Origin: Amphiduros pacificus | Taxonomy: Eukaryota > Annelida > Polychaeta > Phyllodocida > Hesionidae | Direction of reading: 5' to 3' | Assembly: GCA_949316495.1 (NCBI GenBank) | Contig: OX439002.1 | Coordinates: forward strand, 55,455,531 to 55,519,530 | DNA length: 64,000 nt | In this document: piece by piece, positions 52,720-63,260 of the stretch | How the letters are laid out: every line of letters begins with the position of its first letter | Numbering within the stretch: position 1 is the stretch's first letter | Notes under the pieces: generated by a model | The model's database searches: none | Seen by the model: only the letters and a program-made list of their open reading frames with translations | Told to the model about the DNA's origin: nothing | Translations under genes and position numbers: made by a program

Positions 52720-53130
52720 ATTGTGATTACAGAATGTGGGGATATGCAAGGGAAACAATATCGAGATTGAACCTCCACTGGGAAAAAAATCCTCCACCCC
52801 CGCGAAATGGACGATTAGTTGTTTCTCCTTTAATCGCCAAATGTCGCCACGTTTCTGAGTATTGATGTCACTGCGGGCATAATGGGGGTAAACAAATAGG
52901 AGAATGCTGGAAATGTTTCAATATCACAAACTGCTTCATGATGTGATTTAAGAGAGGTTCACCCATCTCGATAAGTCACAGCTCAAGCAGGCAGCGAAAC
53001 ACAAATTTTGATATATTTCATCGGAAATTGATCCTGGAAGGATGGATTTGGAATAGAGCAGCGATCAGTAACCTTTCCCGGCAGGTGGCACCATGTGCAC
53101 TGCCACCGGAAATGCTACAAACCCAGACAC
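52720..53130. promoter_or_regulatory. Candidate conserved non-coding element
   Basis: A less AT-rich block with ATATGCAAGG (POU-like, about 52742), CCACCCCCGCG (about 52794), GGGTAAACAAATA (forkhead-like, about 52886) and CAGGTGGCACCATGTGCACTG (clustered E-boxes, about 53082-53102). It has no long open frame. Diverse homeodomain, POU, forkhead and bHLH cores in one block are the usual make-up of developmental enhancers. Confidence 0.3.
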
Positions 53131-53479
53131 AATACCAAGTCATTTAGCATATTGCCAAGCCCAAATATTACCAGCTCGCCAGATGAGTGGATGTTGACAG
53201 ATTGTTGTCACCAAGAAAGTTTGTACCGAAGGTAGATGGTTAGTTTTTACTGATTGTGGCCTTCGCTCTAGATTTAAATATTATATGTGACCAATCAAAA
53301 GCGATACAATTTTCAACTTGCAAAACATTCCTCCCTGCAGTATCTCCATGTGGCATTCCCAAATGTTGATTGTTTATCGGTGAGAGTATTGCTTTGGTAA
53401 GACACAACTAGGGTTATCCAGAATGTTTGATCAATACGAGCAAAGTTTCCCAGCATTAAGGCCAGGGATGTCAATGTCC

Positions 53480-53720
53480 CGAGGCTTGGAGATAATAGAG
53501 GGTGCAACATGCCACATGGCAATTTCACTTTGGTATCAGAGTTCATCCGATTTCTATTTAATCACCTGAAAGCTGGTGACAGTGAAAGGATCTTTCTCTC
53601 CCACAGGTCCCGACCTAACGCTATTACATCACATTTCAATTTGTCATTAATGGCTCAAAGTTTGACAGCAACAATATGGCTCCTGGAAAGAGGCAATGAG
53701 TTGATATTCAAATAATTATA
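53480..53720. promoter_or_regulatory. Candidate conserved non-coding element
   Basis: Contains GCTGGTGACAGTGAAAGG (MEIS-like TGACAG, about 53572), TTTGTCATTAATGG (homeodomain ATTAAT, about 53640), CTCAAAGTTTGACAG (second TGACAG, about 53654) and CAACAATATGG (SOX-like, about 53668). A 68-codon plus-strand frame across it has no domain. It is motif-dense and repeat-free; conservation is untested. Confidence 0.3.
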
Positions 53721-54017
53721 ATAGAGTTATTACATATTACTATATAACCAAACATATTCCCAACATGAATGCCATTATGCTAGATGTACAGTTGCGAACC
53801 TTTTTGATGACGTAGACTAAATTTTACAACAGCTCCTTGACATTTGGATATAGGAGACAAGATCTGAACTACATTTCTAAATCATGTGTTTCCAAGTAAA
53901 ACAATATATCCCAATAGTCCTATAATATAGTAAAATAATATATACCAATGGTCCTGTTTGCTCATTGGTCAGCAGCATTGCACGTGTTAAGATTAGCGTT
54001 GCAATTTTAAGAAGTCC

Positions 54018-54731
54018 ACCATAACGTGTCAGACCCATCAGAGAATTATCTCCACCAACTTGGAGCTGCCATACTCTTAGTGCTTTCACAGCCCACTACT
54101 GCTGTCACCATAACGTGTCAGACCCATCAGAGAATTATCTCCACCAACTTGGAGCTGCCATACTCTTAATGCTTTCACAGCCCACTACTGCTGTCACCAT
54201 AACGTGTCAGACCCATCAGATAATTATCTCCACCAACTTGGAGCTGCCATACTCTTAGTGCTTTCACAGCCCACTACTGCTGTCACCATAACGTGTCAGA
54301 CCCATCACAGAATTATCTCCACCAACTTGGAGCTGCCATACTCTTAGTGCTTTCACAGCCCACTACTGCTGTCACCATAACGTGTCAGACCCATCAGAGA
54401 ATTATCTCCACCAACTTGGAGCTGCCATACTCTTAATGCTTTCACAGCTCACTACTGCTGTCACCATAACGTGTCAGACCCATCAGAGAATTATCTCCAC
54501 CAACTTGGAGCTGCCATACTCTTAATGCTTTCACAGCTTACTACTGTTGTCACCATAACGAGTCAGACCCATCAGAGAATTATCTCCACCAACTTGGAGC
54601 TGCCATACTCTTAGTGCTTTCACAGCTCACTACTGTTGTCACCATAACGTGTCAGACCCATCAGAGAATTATCTCCACCAACTTGGAGCTGCCATACTCT
54701 TAATGCTTTCACAGCTCACTACTGCTCTCAC
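54018..54731. repeat. 89-bp satellite, eight units, inside dispersed repeat copy D
   Basis: Eight units of exactly 89 bp start at CACCATAACGTGTCAG. They are very similar: TTAGTGC alternates with TTAATGC and GCCCAC with GCTCAC. The unit contains GGAGCTGCCAT, GTGCTTTCACAGC and GCTGTCACC in the same order as GCCATCTTGG, GTGCTTTCACAGC and ACCGTCACA of dispersed-repeat copy A, so the satellite is a tandem amplification of an internal part of that family. The flanks on both sides also align with other copies. High similarity between units indicates recent expansion or homogenisation. Confidence 0.93.
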
Positions 54732-54880
54732 AAATGGAGACAATACGTGCGATGTACTGGCGACGATGTCCAATTGAACCTTTTAATTTCCTATACTATT
54801 TCCCTACAAAATACTCTCCTATCAAAGTTGTTATTTTCTCTTAAGGAAATATCACGTCATGATATTGCTATTTCCTACAA
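54732..54880 (+). repeat. Right flank of dispersed repeat copy D
   Basis: AAATACTCTCCTATCAAAG, then TTATTTTCTCTTAAGGAAAT, then ATCACGTCATGA align with the right half of copy B (26830-26900). This shows that the 89-bp array sits inside one family member rather than beside it. Confidence 0.6.
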
Positions 54881-55416
54881 TTATCTCGTCTGAAAATGTA
54901 GTAAACAAGACAATGAAAATTTATCTTTTTAAGGGCTTATAAAAATATATTCTTATTTTTGAATTTGATATGATCGACGTCAAACTACAAAGATATGTTT
55001 CTTTCACAATTTATGACAATATTGAATATTTCATGTGCAAAAACTCATGTTGCTATTATGATATAGATATTCATTCTGTTTCGAACTCATATCTTGAGAT
55101 GAAGGCAATTCAGACGGAAGCAATCTTTTGCAATATACATGCATAAAGCTTTTCGATTATCTTAGTTTCTATGGTTTCAAAGCTGCAAAAGCTGTATCGG
55201 CTGATCTTAAGCTTTGTTTTTTATTCTATGAAAGAACTCTGAAGGAATTTGCCAATATTCAAGCCATTTTATATATATGGTGGAATTTTATACATTAGCA
55301 CTGTTTATGTGGGCTGTTATGAAATTAAATAAGATGTAAAATGTGACCTTTTTGGCCCTTCTGCCAGAACATTAGATTTTTTTATATGTTTTATATTTTT
55401 TTTTGGGGGGGGGGGG
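54881..55416. other. AT-rich DNA, nothing seen, ending in T/G runs
   Basis: No gene or motif cluster. The stretch ends in a T run followed by 13 consecutive G (about 55405-55417), directly next to the tail side of a SINE fragment; G runs of this length are unstable and error-prone in assemblies. Confidence 0.6.
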
Positions 55417-55570
55417 GATTTTGCATCACTTTAAACATTATTTCAGTTATTTCATGACGAGACCTTATTCTAGCAGATATAGTGCTGCCTTTCTGAATTC
55501 CGCCGGAAATCGGAGATTTACAAGGACATAGGGTTATACTATCAAGCACGGGCTCATATGTGCTAATTGT
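55417..55570 (-). mobile_element. tRNA-derived SINE, internally deleted fragment
   Basis: Tail-proximal body (GCATCACTTTAAACATTATT, GACGAGACCTTATTCTAGCA in plus-strand view) is followed by a shortened middle in which the GTCGCAGGTCCTT region is missing, then GATTTACAAGGACA and a GGGCTCATATG end. The tRNA head is absent. It is an old copy. Confidence 0.82.
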
Positions 55571-57129
55571 GCTTTTTCCAAATAAAGTACACCTTAACAG
55601 CTAATTTGTAATCTTCAAGTTTCTATTTTGTGATTACAATAGAACGTCGCCTACATTTGAAGGAAAAAGTCACGGTGTATATTACATATTACAGGCATCC
55701 ATCACTTCCTGTATCACGTGACAACTATAGTGCTGTGGGCCGGGAGGATATGAGGATCAGACACTATATATAACGGACAATATCAGTATGTATGTTACAT
55801 GAAGGAGAGAGGGTCACTGTGGATAACATAACCAACGGTCACACCGGCACAGACCTCAACATGCGGCAAAGACACAATTCAGCCATTCTTGGGATTTTTG
55901 ATCATTGCTGTTTTTATGATCATAATTTCTATATATGCCTTTATTGTATGATTCACATAGATTTTACAGTCACTCTCTTCACAAAAAGCAAAAAAGTATT
56001 GTGTTGATTATACAACCATATTTTATACAGAAAGATGACCAATAGTTCTTGATAACGGATAGAACATAGTCGATAATTAAACGCAGGTAATAAAAAAAAA
56101 TGCTTATTTCAAATTCTTATGAATTGATATAAAATATAACTAAACATTCTGCAATCCATTATCAATGTAATTGATATGGGAGATTTTGGCGAGATACACA
56201 GTAATGCGCCGGACTTTTTCCTGATGCCTCACTATTTGTTTTCACACATTCCCCAGACTTGTCGGATTATTTGTGTTGATGTTTCCGAATATTCAGGGAT
56301 ATCGATCGCACAAGTGCTGGTCGACATTTTCCAAACTAAAAGTAAACAAAAAAACTGTCAAATATGAAACTCAAATATAAAATAATGCGTGCAGACATCT
56401 ATATCCAAATGGTGCAGATTTGATGGTTTCTTTATGGCATAGATGCCTGGGTCTTTATAGAATACAAATAAGAAATGAATAGGTCACGTATATCATTCTT
56501 AACATTTTTATCTTTCCACAGAGGTGGGTTTTATTATTAGATTAAGTGGTAGCATTGGCTGTGCTTTTAGCTTTCAGGTGAAAAAAAACTGATGGTCTTC
56601 AGATATGTGAGCTTTAGTGCTTGTACCCATGGCATCAATTGTCTGATTACTGTAGAATATGGAATATTATGGCATGTTAATGCCATAAAATAACGATACT
56701 AAATTAGGGATTGATGCATAATGCATGTTAATAGAGCCTCGCAGACCACGAGAACAAATATCACGACATTGCCAACCTGTGATTCTCAATGTGCTTTGGT
56801 TGTCATCTATATGCATTTATGTGCAAAAAATATGAGATAGTGATTGCAGTAATCATAATTGTGGCTTTAACTGAATGTCAGGATGTTTGTATTGAGTGTC
56901 ACAGGGTGATGATATTAAGATACAAGACAGATGTATTGATGATCTGTCTCATAACAGAGAAACAAATTTTAGTTATGCTTCTTGTCATCAGTAGATTTGA
57001 TCATAAGGTTATAAAATGTACCAAAGCGACGTTTTGTTGATGGGATTAATGTTTTCAACAAGCATTATATCCATCTGGAAAACATAATGAATTTCAAGCT
57101 TTTTTAATCTCATTATCGTTTCCTTTGTA
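55571..57129. other. Single-copy DNA with candidate promoter, no gene seen
   Basis: Contains the ETS/E-box/TATA arrangement at 55703-55773, listed separately. The 63-83 codon frames at 55.8, 56.2 and 56.8 kb have no recognised domain. Confidence 0.55.
55703..55773 (+). promoter_or_regulatory. Candidate promoter: ETS site, E-box, TATA box
   Basis: CACTTCCTG (55703-55711, ETS-like), TCACGTGAC (about 55714-55722, full palindromic E-box of USF/MITF type) and TATATATAA (55765-55773) lie in the order and spacing of a simple TATA promoter, and a less AT-rich stretch follows to about 55900. A start site would be expected near 55795-55800. A 71-codon frame beginning at 55792 has no known domain, so a non-coding transcript or chance are alternatives. 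Confidence 0.32.
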
Positions 57130-57588
57130 ATGGCTTTCAAAAATGGTCAGTTTAAGGAAAAGGCGAGAATATTGATATGTTTGTTGCATTGTATGGGAAT
57201 ATGCCACAGATATTTTAATGTCCATATCTGGGTGTTGTATCGGTTGACCTCTGAGGGGTCATCTCTGATCAGCCTCACTCATTTGTCTATCACCGAACCA
57301 GGTGTGGCCCAGCTGAACCAGGACCTCGCTATATATGATGCAGGCATTCTCCGCTGGGATGTTCATCAGAATGATCGGTTACCGACAGTGTTTTTGTCTT
57401 TCATCATTATATTAGTGGTGCCCTCTGGGAGACATATGCTTGTAAGCCTTCATATTTTGCATTGCAAAATTAATACCGTGAGTAATAGTTGGGGTCTCAA
57501 CCAGCAGATTAGTCTTCCCCTGACATTAGTCTCTGACATAAGCCAGTCCAGGGTCCGTAGAAGAGTTAAACCACGTCTAAAGTTTTGA
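57130..57588 (+). other. Longest non-repeat open frame, unassigned (152 codons)
   Basis: This is the longest frame outside tandem repeats. The conceptual product has a hydrophobic stretch at about residues 86-98 (TVFLSFIIILVV) that could span a membrane and a basic C-terminus (RVRRRVKPRLKF), but no domain, signal peptide or family I recognise. No Kozak context, donor site or polyadenylation signal stands out. The underlying DNA (57210-57590) is less AT-rich than its surroundings, which alone lengthens open frames. It could be a conserved non-coding block, a lineage-specific exon or chance. Confidence 0.15.
57416..57432 (-). promoter_or_regulatory. CTCF-like site
   Basis: The reverse complement reads TCTCCCAGAGGGCACC, whose CAGAGGGCA core matches the bilaterian CTCF motif. 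A second, weaker CCAGAGGGCAGG lies at about 59611-59622 on the plus strand. If real these could be domain boundaries; a motif match alone is weak. Confidence 0.22.
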
Positions 57589-58806
57589 CACATCTATCAG
57601 CAAGCCATAATTATGTATCGCATTCCAACTGCTAGAGTGTGAACATACGTACCTAGGTCATGTTCATTATGTATATCATGCTCAATTCAACAGGTCCAAA
57701 CCTGTTTCCTGTTGCTGTACTGACTACCTCGGTTATGCATGCTCATATAAGGATTAACAATTCTTATATCTATACCATTACTTCTATTAAGCTAATATAT
57801 ACATGTACATGGTCAAGACGTTTAGTTATTCTTACATCCATCTGCCTTATTAATCTGTATGCTCAGATGTTCCACCTATTTCCGATCCATATCCACAACT
57901 GGAGATATTTCAAACACTTTAATGTTGTTCACTCATTAATTACAAGTCATCTGTGATGTAATATCGCATTAGAATAATGGACATGAAATTTGTCATTAAG
58001 AATTCTCCGTGGCAAGGCAACCCGAGTCTACCTGTTTCCATTAAGATATAATAAAGGAATAGATCAATATATTGAGTACAAAGCTGTGGTCCTAATCACC
58101 AATAGACCGCTATAGAACTGTGCATATAACCATCTAAGTAACTAGCTGAATTAATCTTGACCATATCAAATGATTGGTTAAGGTAAACAATACCTTCCTG
58201 ATCAATACATTTGTTGTCTTAAAGAGCCACATTCACAATGATATAGCCATGAGAATAAACCCAACAGGCTGTGTGATGGCACTATGGAATTTGCAAGAGT
58301 AAAATATCTTCCTATGTTTATTGTAACCATGGTGTATGGGTAAGTAAGTATCATGGAACCCCAAAGAGACCAATCATGATCATCGATGATTTGACCTGCG
58401 CCCGTTTTCGTGTTACACTGTATTTGGTGTTTCGTTAAATGTTTAACATTCAGAGAATGGTGTCAAATTTCACATTATTAATTTTCACTCTCCTCATAAG
58501 AGACAGAGAAAATGGTAAGCATAAAAATGAGAACATTTTCAACTTTCAAGAAATAATTAATTCCTTTCATTCTTTTCAATTTTGAAAACAATAAAAACTT
58601 GCGTCAAAGTTTGGTGGATGAATAAAAAATAATGTGTAAGCTTGGAAATTCTAAATATCGTTTCAAAATAAATATACAAAAGATGTAAAAAAAAACCCGA
58701 ATGTTATTACCCGGATAAACAGGCAATATATTTGTTACACTTTTCCAAACAGCAAATAAAGTCACCTATAGGAAAGGTCAGATAGGTAATCAAGCATACA
58801 CAGATT

Positions 58807-59202
58807 GTGATTGTGCATATGATAATGGATTTATATCGCGGAGGCATCAATAAAGCAGTACTGCATGTCATGAACTCTTGCCAAGGGGGCGGCAGTGTTA
58901 TGTCCCAGTGGGTTTCCCATTTAGGTCACGCAGAGGCAGTCATGGCTTTATGTCTGAGATGTGATCAAGTAAACAACCATTTAGGGTCAGTCGTTGAAAC
59001 TTTCCTTGTTTGTCCTTTTTACAATCATTTCAATAATATACTAACCAATCAAAAAACTATGTTTTGCGTGGTCTTGAAAGATACGTTTTGTGGTTTAAGA
59101 TTAGAACCATTTGTAAAGCGAAATTATCGAGAAATAGTATATGGCAGTATGTACAAGACAACCGGTATGACAAATAATGACGCCTGCCTTATGTTCTCTT
59201 AA
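58807..59202 (+). other. Unassigned open frame (131 codons)
   Basis: The conceptual product has eight Cys residues, including CLRC at 49-52 and pairs near residues 87 and 95, but no spacing I recognise as a zinc-binding or secreted disulphide domain and no signal peptide. No promoter, splice or polyadenylation context is convincing. Probably not a gene. Confidence 0.12.
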
Positions 59203-59509
59203 ATATGAATAAAATGTTAGTTTACCTTATAATCCTATTATTCCTCAGGTTAGCACCTTTTAAGGCGATTGAAGCTTGATACTCTAATGATTGCCATTTA
59301 AAAGGAATTCAAATCGAAAGGGGTTGAGGATGTTAGAGATCGAATTAAACGGCAGCACGAGATAACATGAAGATTTTAAGTTGTGTCTTTGAAATTGAAA
59401 CATTTGTGTGTTTTTATTTTCGAAGCACTGTAAGCTTTGGCTGAACACTACTTCAGCATAATTTAATTTTAAAGACCTAAATTGGTTTGCTTTAATGATT
59501 AGGACATTT

Positions 59510-59660
59510 TTGCAGTGGTAGACTGTCGCCTCATTTGGACAGATTATTTGGCGGCGGTTGGTCCATTTAGACCACTGGTCTGTAATTCGAGATAAGAGAA
59601 GTGTTTATCTCCAGAGGGCAGGGGGCCAGGGCAGGCAATGTGTATTAATTTAGGCTGAGA
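59510..59660. promoter_or_regulatory. Candidate regulatory block with inverted GATA sites
   Basis: GAGATAA (59589-59595) and TTATCTC (59605-59611) form an inverted pair of GATA-factor sites around a 9-bp loop, followed directly by CCAGAGGGCAGG (CTCF-like). Upstream, TTTGGCGGCGG (about 59548, E2F-like) adds to a balanced-composition block. Confidence 0.28.
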
Positions 59661-60366
59661 CAATCACTTGGAAAAAAGAGCAAAAGGTTTATAAATTGAC
59701 CAAGAGTGTTAGGAGCATTGAGCCCAGTTTAAGTGTGTAGGTCAATAGTAACAAAACACCCAAGTGTTCCACACCCAGATTATATGGCTAAAATAAATAC
59801 ATGAAGAAAATAAAGATATCTGAATAATGCATAGATTTAAAGAGTTGAATAATCTTCTTTTTTTCCTTTTAAACATTTATATAATATCTTCATACAATAT
59901 CTAGGTGGTTATCTTAAACATATATTACATATATCTAAATTCGGTTTCATTCACAACAATAATTTCTACCCCTGACAGTATTGTTTTTTTTACATGATTT
60001 TATCCACTGTTATGTTTTGGAATATTACTGCTATATTCGCAGAATAATATTAAAACAATTACATTTAGTATGAGGCAATCCAAATTGGCCAAGTGTTGTC
60101 ATCATTTTCATATGAAATAAATCCTGACGTAATGAAAGCTGCTTTTTAAATCTGATTTAGATGTTTATTAATTGCTTAGCAGTTGATTTGTCATTTCATT
60201 TGGGATAATGAAATACTCAAATTATCAGAAAAATACATATCTTTTTCATTGAATATCATGGGGGGATAACTAAATTATATCAGATTAATGTTGATGAAAA
60301 TGGTGTCATCATGTTTGTTTATGATGACTTTATGGGTATAAAGTTGCTTAAAGGTGAGCGAGGTAT

Positions 60367-60560
60367 GGGGGGGGGGGGACTCCAAGTGTCAAGCCGAGCC
60401 GCCCAGCTAATTGCAATTTCAAAGCAAGCACGCATATATAAGAAGCTGCATTTCTCTGGCTCGGCCTCTTAGTCTCTCCTGAACGTTTTACTCAAGGAAC
60501 AATTTCTACGTTAGAAGTCTCTAATATCACGTTACCGCCACATGTCTTTCTATTCTGGCG
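60367..60560 (+). promoter_or_regulatory. Candidate TATA promoter in a balanced island
   Basis: After a run of 12 G (60367-60378) comes a block with GCCGAGCCGCCCAGC (about 60395), a homeodomain-type CTAATTGCAATT (about 60407) and TATATAAG (60435-60442). An initiator-like TTAGTCT is centred at 60471, about 35 bp from the TATA box, slightly longer than usual. The presumed transcript start region has no good ATG followed by a long frame. Conserved enhancer is the alternative. Confidence 0.33.
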
Positions 60561-62879
60561 CATTGTTCTATGTATGCATTATAAATTCTACGACTTTGAG
60601 AAACAATTGTTTTACTGGAAACTAAATGTCAAATGTGATATGACATTGAGGCACCGTTGAGATATTTGATAAGGTTGAGAACACAGAGGTGGCAATCACA
60701 TGAGAAGTTCCTGTGCTCACTGCCACTGATAGGTCAATACACATAAGAAGTGTGTCTGCTCCTAGGGTCAGAATTCATTACAGCCTGGATCATTTCCCCT
60801 TCAGCTGGCACACACCAACCCGCATAACCTGTTGATTTCCTGCTCGGTAACAATCAATAAGGTCTTGTTTGGGAAGCTGCAGGGAAGAAAGCAATCGTGT
60901 GCGAACTTATACTTCACATTGTTCATTTGCAGTCATACACTTTACTTCATTCAATCGGTAGAATGCTCAAGTTGTATAAGTGCTTTTGAACTTGTGGATA
61001 TGACAATGTTTTTTCATGGATATTACATTTCTTAATATATTTTTGGAGCAGCAGTCACTTTCAAAGATCGCGCAGGTACATGCATTTCTGATTTTAGTTT
61101 TAATTCAATATCCCCTTTGAAGTGACGAACCACAAGTCCTTATTCTTTTCATTTTGTAAATCTTTTTGCAATCATTTCAAGGATTTTTTGGAATAATTCC
61201 CCACAACTCAAAAGCAATATAAATATATTTTTTCCAATTATTCCACTAATTTTCTGGAATGTTTTCTGGTCGGATGATAGTATTAGAATATCTGGCCAAT
61301 TACAGTTCTCTCTGAAAGGTCCCCATGGTCAATAGCCATCCAGGAAACCCCTGATTTAAGATACATTTAAATACCTTTCAGATCAGCTCAACAAATATAT
61401 CATCATCGATCTTCCCCGGACCTACTAAGTGATATTCAAAGGAAAGATGTTGGGAACATTATCTTTCCCACATTGACTGTTAGTTCATTACATGCAAAGC
61501 TGGGTAAATACTTTGAATGATCATTTATGAAGCATACTGCAGTCATTTGCAAATATTGTTCACTTGTATTACAAACCATTAACCTATAAGATTATATAAT
61601 CATTTATTGTCTTACCCGTATTATATTTTGTATTATATTTGGTACACAAGTGCATTACAAACACAGCAAGGTGAAGAAAAGCGTAGAATAGCCAGTTTCA
61701 GGAAGAGTAAATCAGTTGTCTAGAAACATGAGAAAAAAACCCAATATTACACGACCAATGCATTTAGTAAACAGGTAATTGAACTAGTGACATGAAATAA
61801 TGGGAAGTCTTTCATTTTAAAATGAGTAGATGTGCTGTCAGATGGCAGGCCATGATAGAACGATTTCTAAAATATATTTTACCATAAATAGTCTATATTA
61901 TGTTTTGTTGATATAATATATCAATATTTCCAAATGCTATTCATCAATTCACATCCTGTGTATGAAAATTACCTATTGAGTTGGCCTGCTCACCCAAATG
62001 TCCTTTAATGGTCAAGATGTAACCTCATGGACAGGCTCGTGAATGTTTGTGAGAGGTCCACTGGAATAGTGTCATTGTCTGTGGCATCATAATTGAATTC
62101 CAGTGATGAAATGAGCAGCGAAAAATTACTTAACAATACTTGTTAAGTTATCAGATAGCTTTTTCATGTAATATCATTTAATCCAAAATAACCTCACTTC
62201 TTCAGTTATTTTTTTTACAAATAAATAGCTTTTTAAAAAGAAATAAGAAATAAGAAGGAAATAAGAGAATAGAATTTGAAGCAATTGCAAATATGATTTA
62301 ATCTTCTCACTGGAAAAATAAAGAAACAGACAAAATCTTCATCACTATATCAAGTTATTTTATGGGGGATGCGATTCAGGAATTCTCTGCCAGCATTTAG
62401 GCAAATAGATCAAGAGAAGAAGCAGATATCTTTTATTCATGATTCACATTTAAATCGAAAACACCAGTTGATTCTATACAGGAAGAAAGGTCCAGGCACA
62501 TGATGTACTTTTACCTATGCTTGACTCGGACCAAAAGGCAGAAAATGATCGCAAAACAAAGAAAGTCAGTGACTGGAGTAATATCACAACCTTGGTGTGT
62601 ATTTTCCTGCAGAAGCCATATGTAAAGTAAACCGGTAGTTTGTTGGTTTTATAGGGAGCTAATATACTATATGCCCAGTGAGTTCACTTGTAGTGCAAAT
62701 CAAGATGACAAAATGGAGGTGGGAAATGTGTTTAATGTCTCTCAAGGGAAATACATCTAGAGGTTATGCCATAGTACATATACAACACAAATGAGTCTTG
62801 TGAAGTATATTTGAAACGCTTCTCACGGACAACAATTTGCGTTGTATTTGAATACAATGTTTTTAAGTAAGCTTCCTTG

Positions 62880-63260
62880 CTAATCACCGATTACAGTGTC
62901 GTTCGTTTCATGCGGCAATGGCTCAGTTGGCTTGCGGTTTGTCGCTGGGTTGTTTCCAGACACCTTTCTAAATCCGCCAGTGTGGACAATTTCCTGTTAT
63001 GAGCCCAGTTTAATGCCACGCCTGTGACCTTACCAAGTGTTTGGCCTAATCACACTAACTCCACCTAAACTGACTGAGACCTGACACTTAGTTTACCCAC
63101 ACAAGTCGCTCAAGATGCTTTCCTTTCAATCATCCGCCCAAAAGTGCTTTACTCTTTATTAAGCAGATTGATGAAAGGACATTGAATTCTTCCCCCGGAA
63201 CCATCCTCATCAACAGAATGCCCCCTGGGGCTATCTTGGTTTACTTAATAATTGCACTTG
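62880..63260. promoter_or_regulatory. Candidate conserved non-coding element
   Basis: A 380-bp block of balanced composition between AT-rich flanks, with TGCGGTTTG (RUNX-like, about 62935), CAAGTG (NK-homeodomain-like, about 63035), GATTGATGAAAG (PBX/HOX-like, about 63167) and GCCCCCTGGGGC (AP-2-like palindrome, about 63221). There is no open frame of note and no repeat. Of all blocks in the window this is one of the longest with high complexity. Confidence 0.3.

Larger units (their letters stand above)
50863..54017. other. Single-copy DNA with short repeats and candidate enhancers
   Basis: Holds a 26-bp duplication (50947-50998), a 28-bp repeat (52109-52235) and balanced-composition islands at 52720-53130 and 53480-53720, all listed. 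A 94-codon minus-strand frame at 51176-51460 is Gln/Lys-rich with no recognisable domain. A smaller block at 52370-52500 is also less AT-rich. Confidence 0.5.
57589..60360. other. Single-copy DNA, one unassigned frame and one GATA island
   Basis: No recognised gene. The frame at 58807-59202 and the block at 59510-59660 are listed. Nothing is seen at 57600-58800 or 59660-60360 beyond AT-rich sequence. Confidence 0.5.

Noticed and set aside
54058-54690. CTTGGAG strings in the 89-bp satellite as further copies of the tiny palindrome
   Set aside because: They lack the inverted partner TACTCCAAG and flanking direct repeats; CTTGGAG also occurs alone at about 16031, 37376 and 53484.
55405-55417. 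G run as a G-quadruplex control element
   Set aside because: A pure homopolymer beside a T run, more likely slippage or assembly noise. The same applies to the run at 60367-60378.
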